From: Thermoplasmatota archaeon
GTDB lineage: Archaea > Thermoplasmatota > Thermoplasmata > Thermoplasmatales > Thermoplasmataceae
Reading direction: 5' to 3'
Assembly (NCBI GenBank): GCA_023379355.1
Contig: JAMCUD010000001.1
Coordinates: 1 to 24,665, forward strand
Length of the DNA stretch: 24,665 bases
Positions 6,795-14,289 of this stretch are shown piece after piece; positions within the stretch are counted from its first letter, which is position 1; each line of letters begins with the position of its first letter. The translations under genes were made by a program, and so were the position numbers. The notes under the pieces were generated by a model. The model did no database searches and was not told where the DNA came from. It saw nothing but the letters and a program-made list of their open reading frames with translations.

Positions 6795-8057
6795 ATGATC
6801 AGAAATTCGCCCTTCCGAAACCTTGACAGAAGAATATGGTTTCTTTCGCTTTCCCGTTTCATAAGGGCAATGGGCAGAGTCTCTTCATTCCTGTTTTTGC
6901 CCCTGGTTTTTGTCGAAGTATACGGGGCATCCTTCATTGAGACTGGCCTTTTCCTAGGTTTTGCAGTTCTTATAATGGCCTTTGTTCAATTTTTTTCAGG
7001 AAAATGGACTGACAGAATAGGGAGAAGATTCTTCTTTGTCATCGTCCCGATTCCGGTGATAGTTTTTTACTTCTTCATATTTGCAGCAATCAGCCTCAGG
7101 CTGTCAGTTCTCTTTCTGATCTCGTCCTGGTACATCGTTATCATATTCAACTCGATTCAATACCCTGCAATACAGGCATCTGTAGCTGACCTGACAAGTT
7201 CAAAGGATCGCCTTACCGGTTTCACCTCCCTCAGGCTTATGGCTAATCTTGGGGCAGCAGTTGGGCCCATTATCGGAGGATTTCTCTCGGCATACGGTTT
7301 CCAGTATATCTTTCTGCTCGCCGGATCCGCCACAGTACTTGAGGTGTTCATTCTTTACAGGAACGTCTCTGAGACTTACATAATACCTAAAGGCGACCCA
7401 ATTAAGAAAGAAAAGAGCAGGTCAGCACTGAAGGAAGCAATGAAAAGCAGGGTCTTCCTCACCTTCACACTAATCGGGGTAGCAATGGGATTTGTCCTGA
7501 GACAGAGAGGATCAACCTTGGTCCTCTATATATTCGACCTGAGAAACCTTCCTGTAATGGAGGTTGGTTACATATATGCCCTCAATGGATTGCTTGTAGT
7601 TCTGCTTCAGATGCCGATACTCTCAGTAATGAACAGGAGCAGAACATCAGTGTTCTGGAGAGGTATCGGGGGATTTTTCTATGCAGGTGGTTTCCTTATC
7701 CTTGCTTTCTTTGGGGGACTGACAACTTTCCTGATTGTAATGGCAATAATGACTGTGGGAGAGAATTTTTTCTCTCCCACCACTCAAACTATAATAACGA
7801 ACATCGCAGGCTACAATTACAGGGGCACGTATATTGGAATCTACAACCTTTTTTCCAGCTTCGGGCAGTTTCTGGGTTCAGTTATAGGGCTCTGGCTTCT
7901 CTATATAAGCAGGTCCGTGACAGGTCAGTTCTGGATCTACATCACCCTTCTGGCAATAGTGTGTTCAGTCTCTTACCTGTTCCTCTCCCCCTCATATGGT
8001 AGGAGTTCTGAAGACGTGAACGGGATCAGGATGTCCTCATCCAAAATTGGTGATTGA
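6795..8057 (+). CDS. MFS transporter, drug/metabolite exporter type
   Basis: The 420-residue protein is almost entirely hydrophobic, with about twelve predicted membrane segments. The loop between helices 2 and 3 contains GKWTDRIGRR, the major-facilitator motif A, and LGAAVGPIIGGFLSAYG resembles the motif-C-like segment of exporters. GENFFSPTTQ in the second half matches the conserved helix-10/11 region of this group. It pumps an unknown substrate across the cytoplasmic membrane, probably by proton exchange. The ATG at 6795 is preceded by GAGGAAGA. It ends about 70 bases before the btuF promoter and carries no sign of cobamide involvement, so I regard it as outside the cobamide cluster. The coding sequence contains an unusually perfect hairpin (7755-7780). 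Confidence 0.85.
   Translation: MIRNSPFRNLDRRIWFLSLSRFIRAMGRVSSFLFLPLVFVEVYGASFIETGLFLGFAVLIMAFVQFFSGKWTDRIGRRFFFVIVPIPVIVFYFFIFAAISLRLSVLFLISSWYIVIIFNSIQYPAIQASVADLTSSKDRLTGFTSLRLMANLGAAVGPIIGGFLSAYGFQYIFLLAGSATVLEVFILYRNVSETYIIPKGDPIKKEKSRSALKEAMKSRVFLTFTLIGVAMGFVLRQRGSTLVLYIFDLRNLPVMEVGYIYALNGLLVVLLQMPILSVMNRSRTSVFWRGIGGFFYAGGFLILAFFGGLTTFLIVMAIMTVGENFFSPTTQTIITNIAGYNYRGTYIGIYNLFSSFGQFLGSVIGLWLLYISRSVTGQFWIYITLLAIVCSVSYLFLSPSYGRSSEDVNGIRMSSSKIGD
7755..7780 (+). repeat. perfect 11-bp hairpin inside the MFS gene
   Basis: GTGGGAGAGAA and TTCTCTCCCAC are exact reverse complements separated by TTTT. The structure lies within the codons for VGENFFSPT, a conserved stretch of the transporter family, so the base pairing may be a by-product of the protein sequence or a real mRNA structure. 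Confidence 0.75.
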
Positions 8058-8080
8058 TCTTACACCGGCAGGATCAAGAC

Positions 8081-8092
8081 AAAGTTTTATAA
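8081..8092 (+). promoter_or_regulatory. TATA-like promoter of the btuFCD operon
   Basis: AAAGTTTTATAA gives a purine-rich BRE-like start and a TTTTATA core. Transcription would begin near 8112, inside the paired repeat element that follows. Nearly the same string precedes the tcuC-like gene (15420-15431). Confidence 0.5.
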
Positions 8093-8093
8093 T

Positions 8094-8127
8094 TCAAGTA
8101 AACTTCACTTAACTCAAGTAAACTTCA
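8094..8127 (+). promoter_or_regulatory. paired 14-bp repeat, candidate operator of btuFCD
   Basis: Two exact copies of TCAAGTAAACTTCA lie at 8094-8107 and 8114-8127, exactly 20 bp apart (about two helical turns, same face of DNA). Each contains the short palindrome AAGT-AA-ACTT. The element lies between the TATA-like box and the start codon, covering the expected transcription start, which fits repression by a bound dimer pair. A 28/34 identical element occurs inverted at 12841-12874. The regulator is not in the window. Confidence 0.68.
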
Positions 8128-8138
8128 GAGTGATAGCT

Positions 8139-9113
8139 ATGAATAAGAGTACAAAGATTGTTGTTTCGGTAGTTCTCGTAATACTGGTTGCCGGTGGAGG
8201 ATATGGAATTTACCATTTGGAGAGCAAGTCAAGCGGACAGATTATAACCATTTCAACTGGTGATAACCTTACCGCACCACTTACAAGAATTGTATCACTG
8301 GATCCTGCAGCCACTGCCACTCTATATGCACTGGGTGCTTATAAATACCTGGTCGGTGGTAACTCCTATGACAGCTACCCTCCAAATGAGAAGCTCCCCA
8401 ATGTCACAGATTATCCCAGCATGGATATTTCACAGATCCTCAACCTCACCCCACAGGCCGTGATTTCCTTTACAAACTACTCCAGTTCACAGATAACGGA
8501 GTTGCTAGACGCCGGCATAGATTACGTTTTCATAAGCGCCGGTTCCAACACAGGCTTTAACACAATTGAGAAACAGGATACACTCCTTGGGGAACTTACC
8601 GGGACGGAACATAATGCCACTATCCTGAACTCCTGGATTAACAGCTCAATTTCTGATCTGAGAAATGCTGCCATAGGATACGATAAAACTGAATTTAATG
8701 GTACCTCCATAAACGGTTTTTACTACCTTGACTCTAGTGGCGGGATATGGACTTCTGGAAATTCCACTTTCATAAACTCATACTTCAATATTGCTGACAT
8801 AAAAAACATCGCTGCCCCTTATGACAATGGATTTTACACCATATCAAGCGGAGAGGTGGCCGACCATGCCCCCAGAGTTATATTCCTTGACCAGTATGTG
8901 AATGCAAGTGCAGTCAATGTTTCTCCATTTGCCTCTTCCCCTGCAGTGAAAAACAACTCAGTCTTTACGGTCCCCTCTGACAGTATATTCAATGAGCCAA
9001 ATTTCAGGGACATATATGCCGTCCAGTGGATGATTGACAAAACATATGGTCAAGAACCCGGCATTCCAGAGTTGCCATTGAATCTTTCATACAACCCCAA
9101 TCCCGCTGAATGA
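8139..9113 (+). CDS. btuF: BtuF-like corrinoid-binding protein of an ABC importer
   Basis: The protein has an N-terminal membrane anchor (KIVVSVVLVILVAGGGYGIY) with no lipobox cysteine, then a class III periplasmic-binding-protein fold. RIVSLDPAATATLYALGA matches the BtuF/FhuD opening, followed by DISQILNLTPQAVISF and a second lobe with APRVIFLD. Many N-x-S/T sites fit an extracellular location. It would capture corrinoids (or, judged by fold alone, a siderophore) and hand them to BtuC. A corrinoid substrate is inferred from the surrounding cobamide genes. I chose the ATG at 8139 because GAGTGAT precedes it at ribosome-binding distance; the in-frame GTG at 8130 is the alternative. It is first in btuF-btuC-btuD and stands directly behind the paired repeat element. 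Confidence 0.82.
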   Translation: MNKSTKIVVSVVLVILVAGGGYGIYHLESKSSGQIITISTGDNLTAPLTRIVSLDPAATATLYALGAYKYLVGGNSYDSYPPNEKLPNVTDYPSMDISQILNLTPQAVISFTNYSSSQITELLDAGIDYVFISAGSNTGFNTIEKQDTLLGELTGTEHNATILNSWINSSISDLRNAAIGYDKTEFNGTSINGFYYLDSSGGIWTSGNSTFINSYFNIADIKNIAAPYDNGFYTISSGEVADHAPRVIFLDQYVNASAVNVSPFASSPAVKNNSVFTVPSDSIFNEPNFRDIYAVQWMIDKTYGQEPGIPELPLNLSYNPNPAE

Positions 9114-9124
9114 GGTAAAGTGAA

Positions 9125-10198
9125 GTGCTGGAGAACTCAAAGTTAACTGCCTTTGTACAGAGACACCGATCTGTAAGGTACCTATGGATAATATTCCTTT
9201 TCATTCTGCTAGGAATAACTGCAATATTCTCCGCATTTGTAGGATCAGTTCAGATCCCCATAACAAAGATAATGGAAATATATGGAAGCCAGATTCCCCT
9301 TATTTCCTCATATCTTCCGCACACCTTCACCCCTGTCCAGTACGAGATAATTGTTCAGCTCAGGGAGCCTGAGATAGTTGGCGGAATTGTGGTGGGCGCA
9401 TCCCTTGCGATTGGGGGTGCAGCGGTTCAGAGCATATTCAGGAATCCCATAACAGAACCGTACATTATTGGCCTGTCAAGTGGTGCTTCACTTGGTGCCG
9501 TGATGGTTATAGTTTTAGGCTTTACGTTTTTCGGCATCTACACTGTACAGGCATCTGCCTTCCTTTTTGGTCTTGGGGCAGTATTCATTGTCTACTTCTT
9601 TGCCCTGAGAGGCGGAAAAGCGCACCCGACGTATCTGCTTCTCACTGGCGTTGCTATGTCATTCTTCATTTCTGCCATTGTGGCACTTCTTCTTTTTACC
9701 AATATCAATCTGCAGGGTGAGGCATTTTTCTGGTTGCTGGGATCTCTGGAGAACATTTCGTGGGACAGTCTCTTTCCGGTTGCCATTGTTGTGCTTATCT
9801 CCTCCTTCATTGTTTTTATTGAACATAGGGAACTGGATGCCTTACAGATGGGAGACCTGCATGCCCGGTCAGTTGGTGTAAACGTGGAACGGACCAAACG
9901 TGTGGTTATCTTCATGGTAGCTCTCGGGGTTTCTGCATCTGTGTCAATCAGCGGTTTGATTGGTTTTGTCGGTCTGGTGATGCCCCACCTCGCCAGGATG
10001 CTTTTTGGCGGATCAAACAGATATGTAATACCCACCTCCGGGCTGCTGGGAGCCATATTCCTGATTGCCGCTGATGATTTAGCCAGGGGTGCAGTAACCG
10101 GAGTTGTCATCCCTATTGGTATCATAACAGGGATAATAGGAGTACCATTCTTCCTTTACTTTATGCGGAGACTCACGGGAGGGAAATATGTCGGTTGA
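9125..10198 (+). CDS. btuC: BtuC-like ABC transporter permease (FecCD family)
   Basis: The 357-residue protein has about ten hydrophobic segments and the FecCD/BtuC landmarks: LREPEIVGGIVVGASLAIGG, VQSIFRNPITEPYIIGLSSG and, near the C-terminus, GLIGFVGLVMPHLAR (the segment that contacts the ATPase), then DDLAR. It forms the dimeric membrane channel for corrinoid import with BtuF and BtuD. Length is typical. The start is GTG at 9125, eleven bases after btuF, with GAGGTAA upstream as a possible ribosome binding site. Its last eleven bases overlap btuD. Siderophore importers belong to the same family, so the corrinoid role rests on gene context. Confidence 0.88.
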   Translation: MLENSKLTAFVQRHRSVRYLWIIFLFILLGITAIFSAFVGSVQIPITKIMEIYGSQIPLISSYLPHTFTPVQYEIIVQLREPEIVGGIVVGASLAIGGAAVQSIFRNPITEPYIIGLSSGASLGAVMVIVLGFTFFGIYTVQASAFLFGLGAVFIVYFFALRGGKAHPTYLLLTGVAMSFFISAIVALLLFTNINLQGEAFFWLLGSLENISWDSLFPVAIVVLISSFIVFIEHRELDALQMGDLHARSVGVNVERTKRVVIFMVALGVSASVSISGLIGFVGLVMPHLARMLFGGSNRYVIPTSGLLGAIFLIAADDLARGAVTGVVIPIGIITGIIGVPFFLYFMRRLTGGKYVG

Positions 10199-10925
10199 AC
10201 TGAATGATGTGAAATTCAGGCTGCCTGACTTCAGCCTCGGACCTATTAATTTTACAATAGAGAACGGCACAATATCTACAATAATGGGCAAGAACGGATC
10301 AGGAAAATCTACGACCCTAAAATTGATTCACGGAGATACAAGGACAAATTCCGGCAGTATAAAGGTTGATGGGGTGCCCGTTTCCGAGATACCCCACTTA
10401 AAACTGGCAAGGAAATTCTCCTTCGTATGGCAGGAGATCAATGATCCCCTGAGCTTCACAGTAAGAGATGTGATGAATGTGCATGGATACAGCAGAGGAC
10501 TTGATGAAAGGTCAATGCATGAAGCACTTTCCAGGTTCGGAATGGAGGATTTTATTGACCGGAACTTCTCCATGCTCAGCGGAGGGGAGAGAAGACTCGT
10601 CACAATCGCTTCTGCCATATACCAGGACTCAGATATCCTTATTATGGACGAACCGACAAACTTCCTTGACATTGACAACCAGATTCTTGTGTACAGGATA
10701 ATGAGGGAACTCAGGGATGCAGGTAAAACTCTGATACTTTCAATGCACGATATAGATGCTATCCACAGTATCTCCGACAGTGTCCTGATTCTCAAGAGTG
10801 GTGCACAGATTGCCAGTGGGCCCACAGAAGAGACCCTATCTGTTGAAAACCTCAGAAAAGCTTTCAACGTTCCGTTTTACACATATGAGACGGTTAATGG
10901 GAAGAGTTTTGTCGGCCATTACTGA
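10188..10925 (+). CDS. btuD: BtuD-like ABC transporter ATPase
   Basis: The 245-residue ATPase is complete: Walker A GKNGSGKST (34-42), Q-loop WQ (81-82), signature LSGGE (130-134), Walker B ILIMDEP (150-156) and the switch histidine in SMHD (H187). It powers the BtuC channel from the cytoplasmic side. The ATG lies inside the end of btuC, so translation is probably coupled. At its 3' end the gene overlaps the convergent cobY by seven bases, leaving no space for a conventional terminator between the two transcription units. Confidence 0.9.
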   Translation: MSVELNDVKFRLPDFSLGPINFTIENGTISTIMGKNGSGKSTTLKLIHGDTRTNSGSIKVDGVPVSEIPHLKLARKFSFVWQEINDPLSFTVRDVMNVHGYSRGLDERSMHEALSRFGMEDFIDRNFSMLSGGERRLVTIASAIYQDSDILIMDEPTNFLDIDNQILVYRIMRELRDAGKTLILSMHDIDAIHSISDSVLILKSGAQIASGPTEETLSVENLRKAFNVPFYTYETVNGKSFVGHY

Positions 10926-11488
10926 TTCGTTCTGGTCCCTTTTAAAATCATCGAGGATGCCCTCTTCAGATCGCTACGGGTGTTGATGTTTATTGCAATA
11001 CCCTCTGAAACGAATATATCGGTGTGTTCCAGAACTTCCGTAGGACTTGATGGAGGTCTTTTGAATATGGAGGCATTGAATCCTGATTTCCTGGCGATCA
11101 GGTTAACAAGGTCAGTTCCCTCTGAATATCCCCTCTTCAGATCTGGAATGAATGTTTCCATATCTATTATCACTGTGTCTGATCCCAAGACCAGAACCGG
11201 GTAATGCAGAATATTACCCAGGGCCATGTTAAGGTCAAACGCGTAATCCTCCCCGGATGTTACGAGGATATTGCAATCTTTGCACACGGCTCTGATCCTC
11301 TCCTGGTTTGCAGGAGTGACCGTAATATATACTGTATCAAACATCCTGTGAATTATTTCAGTCAGGCATTCGAGGATGGATCTGCCATCGATTTCCAGTA
11401 GAAACTTCAGGGGGTTTCCCATCCTTTTCCCTTTACCTCCCGCCATGAGAAGGCAGGTCCCAGGTATTTTCTTACTATTCTCCATCAT
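10919..11488 (-). CDS. cobY: GTP:adenosylcobinamide-phosphate guanylyltransferase CobY
   Basis: The 189-residue protein is a small nucleotidyltransferase with the signature LLMAGGKGKRM (13-23) and PLKFLLEIDGRSILE, followed by VLVLGSDTVII, the acidic metal site region. Archaea use this single-domain CobY in place of bacterial CobU; it converts adenosylcobinamide phosphate plus GTP to AdoCbi-GDP in the cytoplasm. MobA (molybdenum cofactor) and IspD relatives share the fold, but size, the AGGKGxRM form and the surrounding cobamide genes favour CobY. Its ATG overlaps the stop of the upstream permease by four bases (ATGA), so the two are one transcription unit. Two consecutive ATG codons open the frame. 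Confidence 0.85.
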   Translation of the reverse strand: MMENSKKIPGTCLLMAGGKGKRMGNPLKFLLEIDGRSILECLTEIIHRMFDTVYITVTPANQERIRAVCKDCNILVTSGEDYAFDLNMALGNILHYPVLVLGSDTVIIDMETFIPDLKRGYSEGTDLVNLIARKSGFNASIFKRPPSSPTEVLEHTDIFVSEGIAININTRSDLKRASSMILKGTRTNQ

Positions 11489-12834
11489 ATTGTGTTTTCC
11501 TCATCAGATGATCTCATGGAAACGTTCATGAAATATCCCGGCCTCAGATGCATGATCAGTGTTACCGAAGCTGCCATAGCAACTGCTGCAAGAACGATGT
11601 AGTTGGTAGCTGGATCTGATGACATGTTTGAAATGACCGAATAATAAAGTGCCGCGATCAATGCAAATGAAGAGACCAATGAAACTGCCGAAAGCCGTTT
11701 TCCCATTGCTTTCATATTGCGGACAATGGAGAAGTTCAGTATCACATGAACGCATATGTATGAGAGACTGACTGCCCCTGCTATAATCACAAACATGGTG
11801 AAAAAACCAGTGTATAATTCAGCCGCAGCTATGGAAACAATAGTTGCAGCAAATACAGCAATAAGGTAGTGGTTTCTGTGGATCTTTCTCCTCATGCTTT
11901 TCCCAAATAGATTGCCATCTGAAGCCGCTTCAACCGCATTGAGGAAAGCGTTAAGATATGAGGTGCACAGGTTGAATCCGCTGAACACAACCACAGCGAT
12001 CAACGAATAGAGAGCGAATATTCCATATCTTGATGCAATTGCAGTTCCAATGTAATATGGTGTCGTTTCGTAGGGTATCAGGCCGCCATTTCCCAGGAAG
12101 ATAACCAGGGCATAGGCGGAAATGATCATTATCAATCCCGACACCGTATATGACGAAATAATTCCCCTGGGTATATTTCTCCTTGGTGAGGATACATTTC
12201 GGGATATGAAAACTGAGGACCCGCTCCCCGAGAATGCAAGTATTCCAAATACAAGTCCGGTCCAGACATAGTATATCCTGTCGGAGGTTATTTCAAATGG
12301 CTTCAGGGTCATGGTGCCACCACGAAGGAAAAAGGTGGAAAGCGTAAGTACGAAGGCTATTTCTATGAACCCGGCGGCAACTGTATATCTGAGCCCTTTT
12401 TTTATGCCGGTCATGGTGAAGAGTATTGGAGAAATTGCGAAAGTAAATGAAAGAATGACAGCCAGGAAAGGAAAACTTATGCCTCCATAGGAAAGGCCGG
12501 ATCGAAGGAAACCACCCTCGAACAGAGATATATCGGGAACTACCATAAGGGAATACACAATGTAGATAATTGCCGTAAACAGGCCGGCCCTTTTGCCAGA
12601 TAGAATTCCAACATATGTAAAATATCCCCCATTGGAGACAAACCTCAGTGAAACCCCGGAGAGTGTGAATATTGTAGAATATCCAAGCATGAATGACAGC
12701 AGCATAACCATCGGGAGATAAATTCCTGAAATTGCTGCAATGACAGAAAATACTGCAGCAACGTCCAGCATCGGCCCAATTGAATTGAATGACTGCATCA
12801 TGCCTGAAAGGAAACCTTTCTGTACGGTATTCAC
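11485..12834 (-). CDS. APC-superfamily permease co-transcribed with cobY
   Basis: The 449-residue protein has about twelve hydrophobic segments and amino acid/polyamine/organocation features: an opening unwound-helix region MQSFNSIGPMLDVAAVFSVI, SNGGYFTYVG (the 'GG.y.y' segment after helix 2) and ILAFSGSGSSVFISRN in the helix-6 region. It probably imports an amino acid or amine. The cobY stop-start overlap and the shared operator suggest a cobamide-related substrate; threonine, precursor of the aminopropanol linker made by CobD, is a candidate, but this is speculation. The start is GTG at 12834 with no Shine-Dalgarno sequence. TTTAATTA centred near 12860 would give a leaderless transcript. 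No lower-ligand transporter of this class is known to me. Confidence 0.78.
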   Translation of the reverse strand: MNTVQKGFLSGMMQSFNSIGPMLDVAAVFSVIAAISGIYLPMVMLLSFMLGYSTIFTLSGVSLRFVSNGGYFTYVGILSGKRAGLFTAIIYIVYSLMVVPDISLFEGGFLRSGLSYGGISFPFLAVILSFTFAISPILFTMTGIKKGLRYTVAAGFIEIAFVLTLSTFFLRGGTMTLKPFEITSDRIYYVWTGLVFGILAFSGSGSSVFISRNVSSPRRNIPRGIISSYTVSGLIMIISAYALVIFLGNGGLIPYETTPYYIGTAIASRYGIFALYSLIAVVVFSGFNLCTSYLNAFLNAVEAASDGNLFGKSMRRKIHRNHYLIAVFAATIVSIAAAELYTGFFTMFVIIAGAVSLSYICVHVILNFSIVRNMKAMGKRLSAVSLVSSFALIAALYYSVISNMSSDPATNYIVLAAVAMAASVTLIMHLRPGYFMNVSMRSSDEENTI

Positions 12835-12840
12835 GGGATG

Positions 12841-12874
12841 TGAAGTTTAGTTTACTTAATTAAAGTTCACTTGA
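12841..12874 (-). promoter_or_regulatory. second copy of the paired 14-bp element, between APC-cobY and tcuAB
   Basis: Read on the minus strand, two 14-bp boxes (TCAAGTGAACTTTA at 12874-12861 and TAAACTAAACTTCA at 12854-12841) each match the btuF box at 12 of 14 positions and have the same 20-bp spacing. The full 34 bp match the btuF element at 28 positions without gaps. It ends seven bases before the GTG of the permease gene. The central TTAATTAA (12856-12863) may act as TATA box for both divergent genes, so a bound protein would block both promoters. Confidence 0.68.
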
Positions 12875-12918
12875 TATGTCATGGAAAGGTTATTCATCAT
12901 CATCCGCCATTTAGAGCT

Positions 12919-14289
12919 GTGCTTGGAGGGGATATTGTCATTGGCGGAGGTAATGCCGGGCTCTCAGCGGCCATTGAGCTTGCAATCCTTGGCAGAAAGG
13001 TGACATTACTTGAAGCGGCACCCAAATTTTACCGTGGCGGGAATTCCAAGTATACCCGGGACATAAGATATGCCCATGAAAATGACAGGTTCACCTCTGG
13101 GAGCTATTCAGCATCGGAGCTTCTTTCAGACCTGAAATCTGTATCGGGACAGCTGCCGGATGAGAAGATGGCTTCCCTTGTCGTGGATATGTCCCGTGAC
13201 ATGCCCTACTGGATGGAAAAACAGGGTATAAGATTCAAAGCAGAAATAAGGGGGACCCTTGATCTCTCCAGGACAAATGCCTTTTTCCTTGGTGGAGGAA
13301 AAGCACTTATGGACGCATATTATGAAAGGGCAGAAAGCTTGGGAATCAGTATTGTCTATGACTCTAAGGTCACCGATATCAAGCTTCAAGGAAACAGGTG
13401 CAGCAAAATAGAAGCCATGGTCATGGGAAAGCCCACCGAAATGACTGCGGAAAATTTCATAATAGCATCCGGAGGTTTCGAATCCAACAGGAAATGGCTG
13501 GAGGAAATATGGGGACCCGGATCAAGAAACTTCAGAATAAGAGGCACCAGATATAACATGGGAGAACCCCTCAGATCTATGATCCGTCGGGGGGCAGTTG
13601 TGGTTGGGGACCCAAGAGGGGGCCACATTATAGCTGTAGATGACAGGGCACCGGAGTACGATGGGGGAATAGTTACGAGGATTGATGCAATCCCGAAGGG
13701 GATTGTTGTAAACAGGAACTGCAGAAGGTTTTACGATGAGGGTGAAGACATCTGGCCGAAAAGGTACGCCATATGGGGAAAGCTTGTTGCCGATCAAGAG
13801 GAACAGATCGCATACGTGATCACGGATTCCACTGCCAGAGGCCGCTTTATGCCTACTGCGTTCCCGCCATATGTGGATTCTGATATATGCAACCTGGCAA
13901 CAAAGATAGGATTGAATCCTTCAGAGATGGAAAAAACAGTTCTGGACTTCAACGATCATGTCAGGTGCGAACCATCCATCAAGGATTTGGACTTTCACTG
14001 CCACACTGAGGGATTGGTACCCCCAAAGTCCCACTGGGCATCCCCCATCATCAAACCTCCATTTTATGCATACAGGCTGAGACCAGGGCTGACTTTCACA
14101 TATATGGGCCTTAAGATCGACTATCATGGGAGGATTGTGAGTGGCGACGGCCCAATTGAGAACTGTTATGCAGCCGGTGAAATAGCCTCAGGAAATATAC
14201 TGAATTCAGGATATCTTGCTGGTTTCGGACTCACCATAGGTTGCACTACAGCTTGGTTGGCTTCGAGGGAGATCTGCAATGCAGCCTGA
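12919..14289 (+). CDS. tcuA: TcuA-like FAD-dependent dehydrogenase (tricarballylate dehydrogenase or CobZ N-domain relative)
   Basis: The protein opens with the FAD dinucleotide motif DIVIGGGNAG and continues through EAAPKFYRGGNS, TNAFFLGGGKALMDAYY, ASGGFESNRKWL, FYDEGEDIWPKRYAIWG, DCHTEG-like HCHTEGLVPPKSHWA and RPGLTFTYMGLK, all closely matching Salmonella TcuA as I recall it. TcuA oxidises tricarballylate to cis-aconitate and passes electrons to TcuB. The same family forms the N-terminal half of Rhodobacter CobZ (precorrin-3B synthase). The frame is open from 12871, but only TTG begins it there; GTG at 12919 places the FAD motif five residues from the start as in relatives (456 residues), so I prefer it. 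It overlaps tcuB by eleven bases. Family assignment is firm; the reaction is not. Confidence 0.88.
   Translation: MLGGDIVIGGGNAGLSAAIELAILGRKVTLLEAAPKFYRGGNSKYTRDIRYAHENDRFTSGSYSASELLSDLKSVSGQLPDEKMASLVVDMSRDMPYWMEKQGIRFKAEIRGTLDLSRTNAFFLGGGKALMDAYYERAESLGISIVYDSKVTDIKLQGNRCSKIEAMVMGKPTEMTAENFIIASGGFESNRKWLEEIWGPGSRNFRIRGTRYNMGEPLRSMIRRGAVVVGDPRGGHIIAVDDRAPEYDGGIVTRIDAIPKGIVVNRNCRRFYDEGEDIWPKRYAIWGKLVADQEEQIAYVITDSTARGRFMPTAFPPYVDSDICNLATKIGLNPSEMEKTVLDFNDHVRCEPSIKDLDFHCHTEGLVPPKSHWASPIIKPPFYAYRLRPGLTFTYMGLKIDYHGRIVSGDGPIENCYAAGEIASGNILNSGYLAGFGLTIGCTTAWLASREICNAA

Noticed and set aside
8093..8130. Cobalamin riboswitch before btuF
   Set aside because: The space between the promoter and the start codon is far too short and lacks the B12-box; the repeats there fit a DNA operator better.
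9114..9124. Third operator copy (GTAAAGTGAAGTG) between btuF and btuC
   Set aside because: It shares only a short AAGTGAAG string with the element, has no second box at 20 bp, and is more simply part of the ribosome binding region of btuC.
9592..10125. Long minus-strand frames antisense to btuC, btuD, the MHS transporter and cobT
   Set aside because: They are shadows of well-supported genes on the other strand, with low-complexity S/T/P/I-rich translations and no family resemblance.
12881..12883. ATG at 12881 as the tcuA start
   Set aside because: It is one frame off from the FAD-domain frame and leads to an unrelated translation.
12871..12918. Longer tcuA beginning at the TTG at 12871
   Set aside because: It would start inside the operator-like element, upstream of the probable transcription start, and adds sixteen residues (including HHHPP) not seen in the family.
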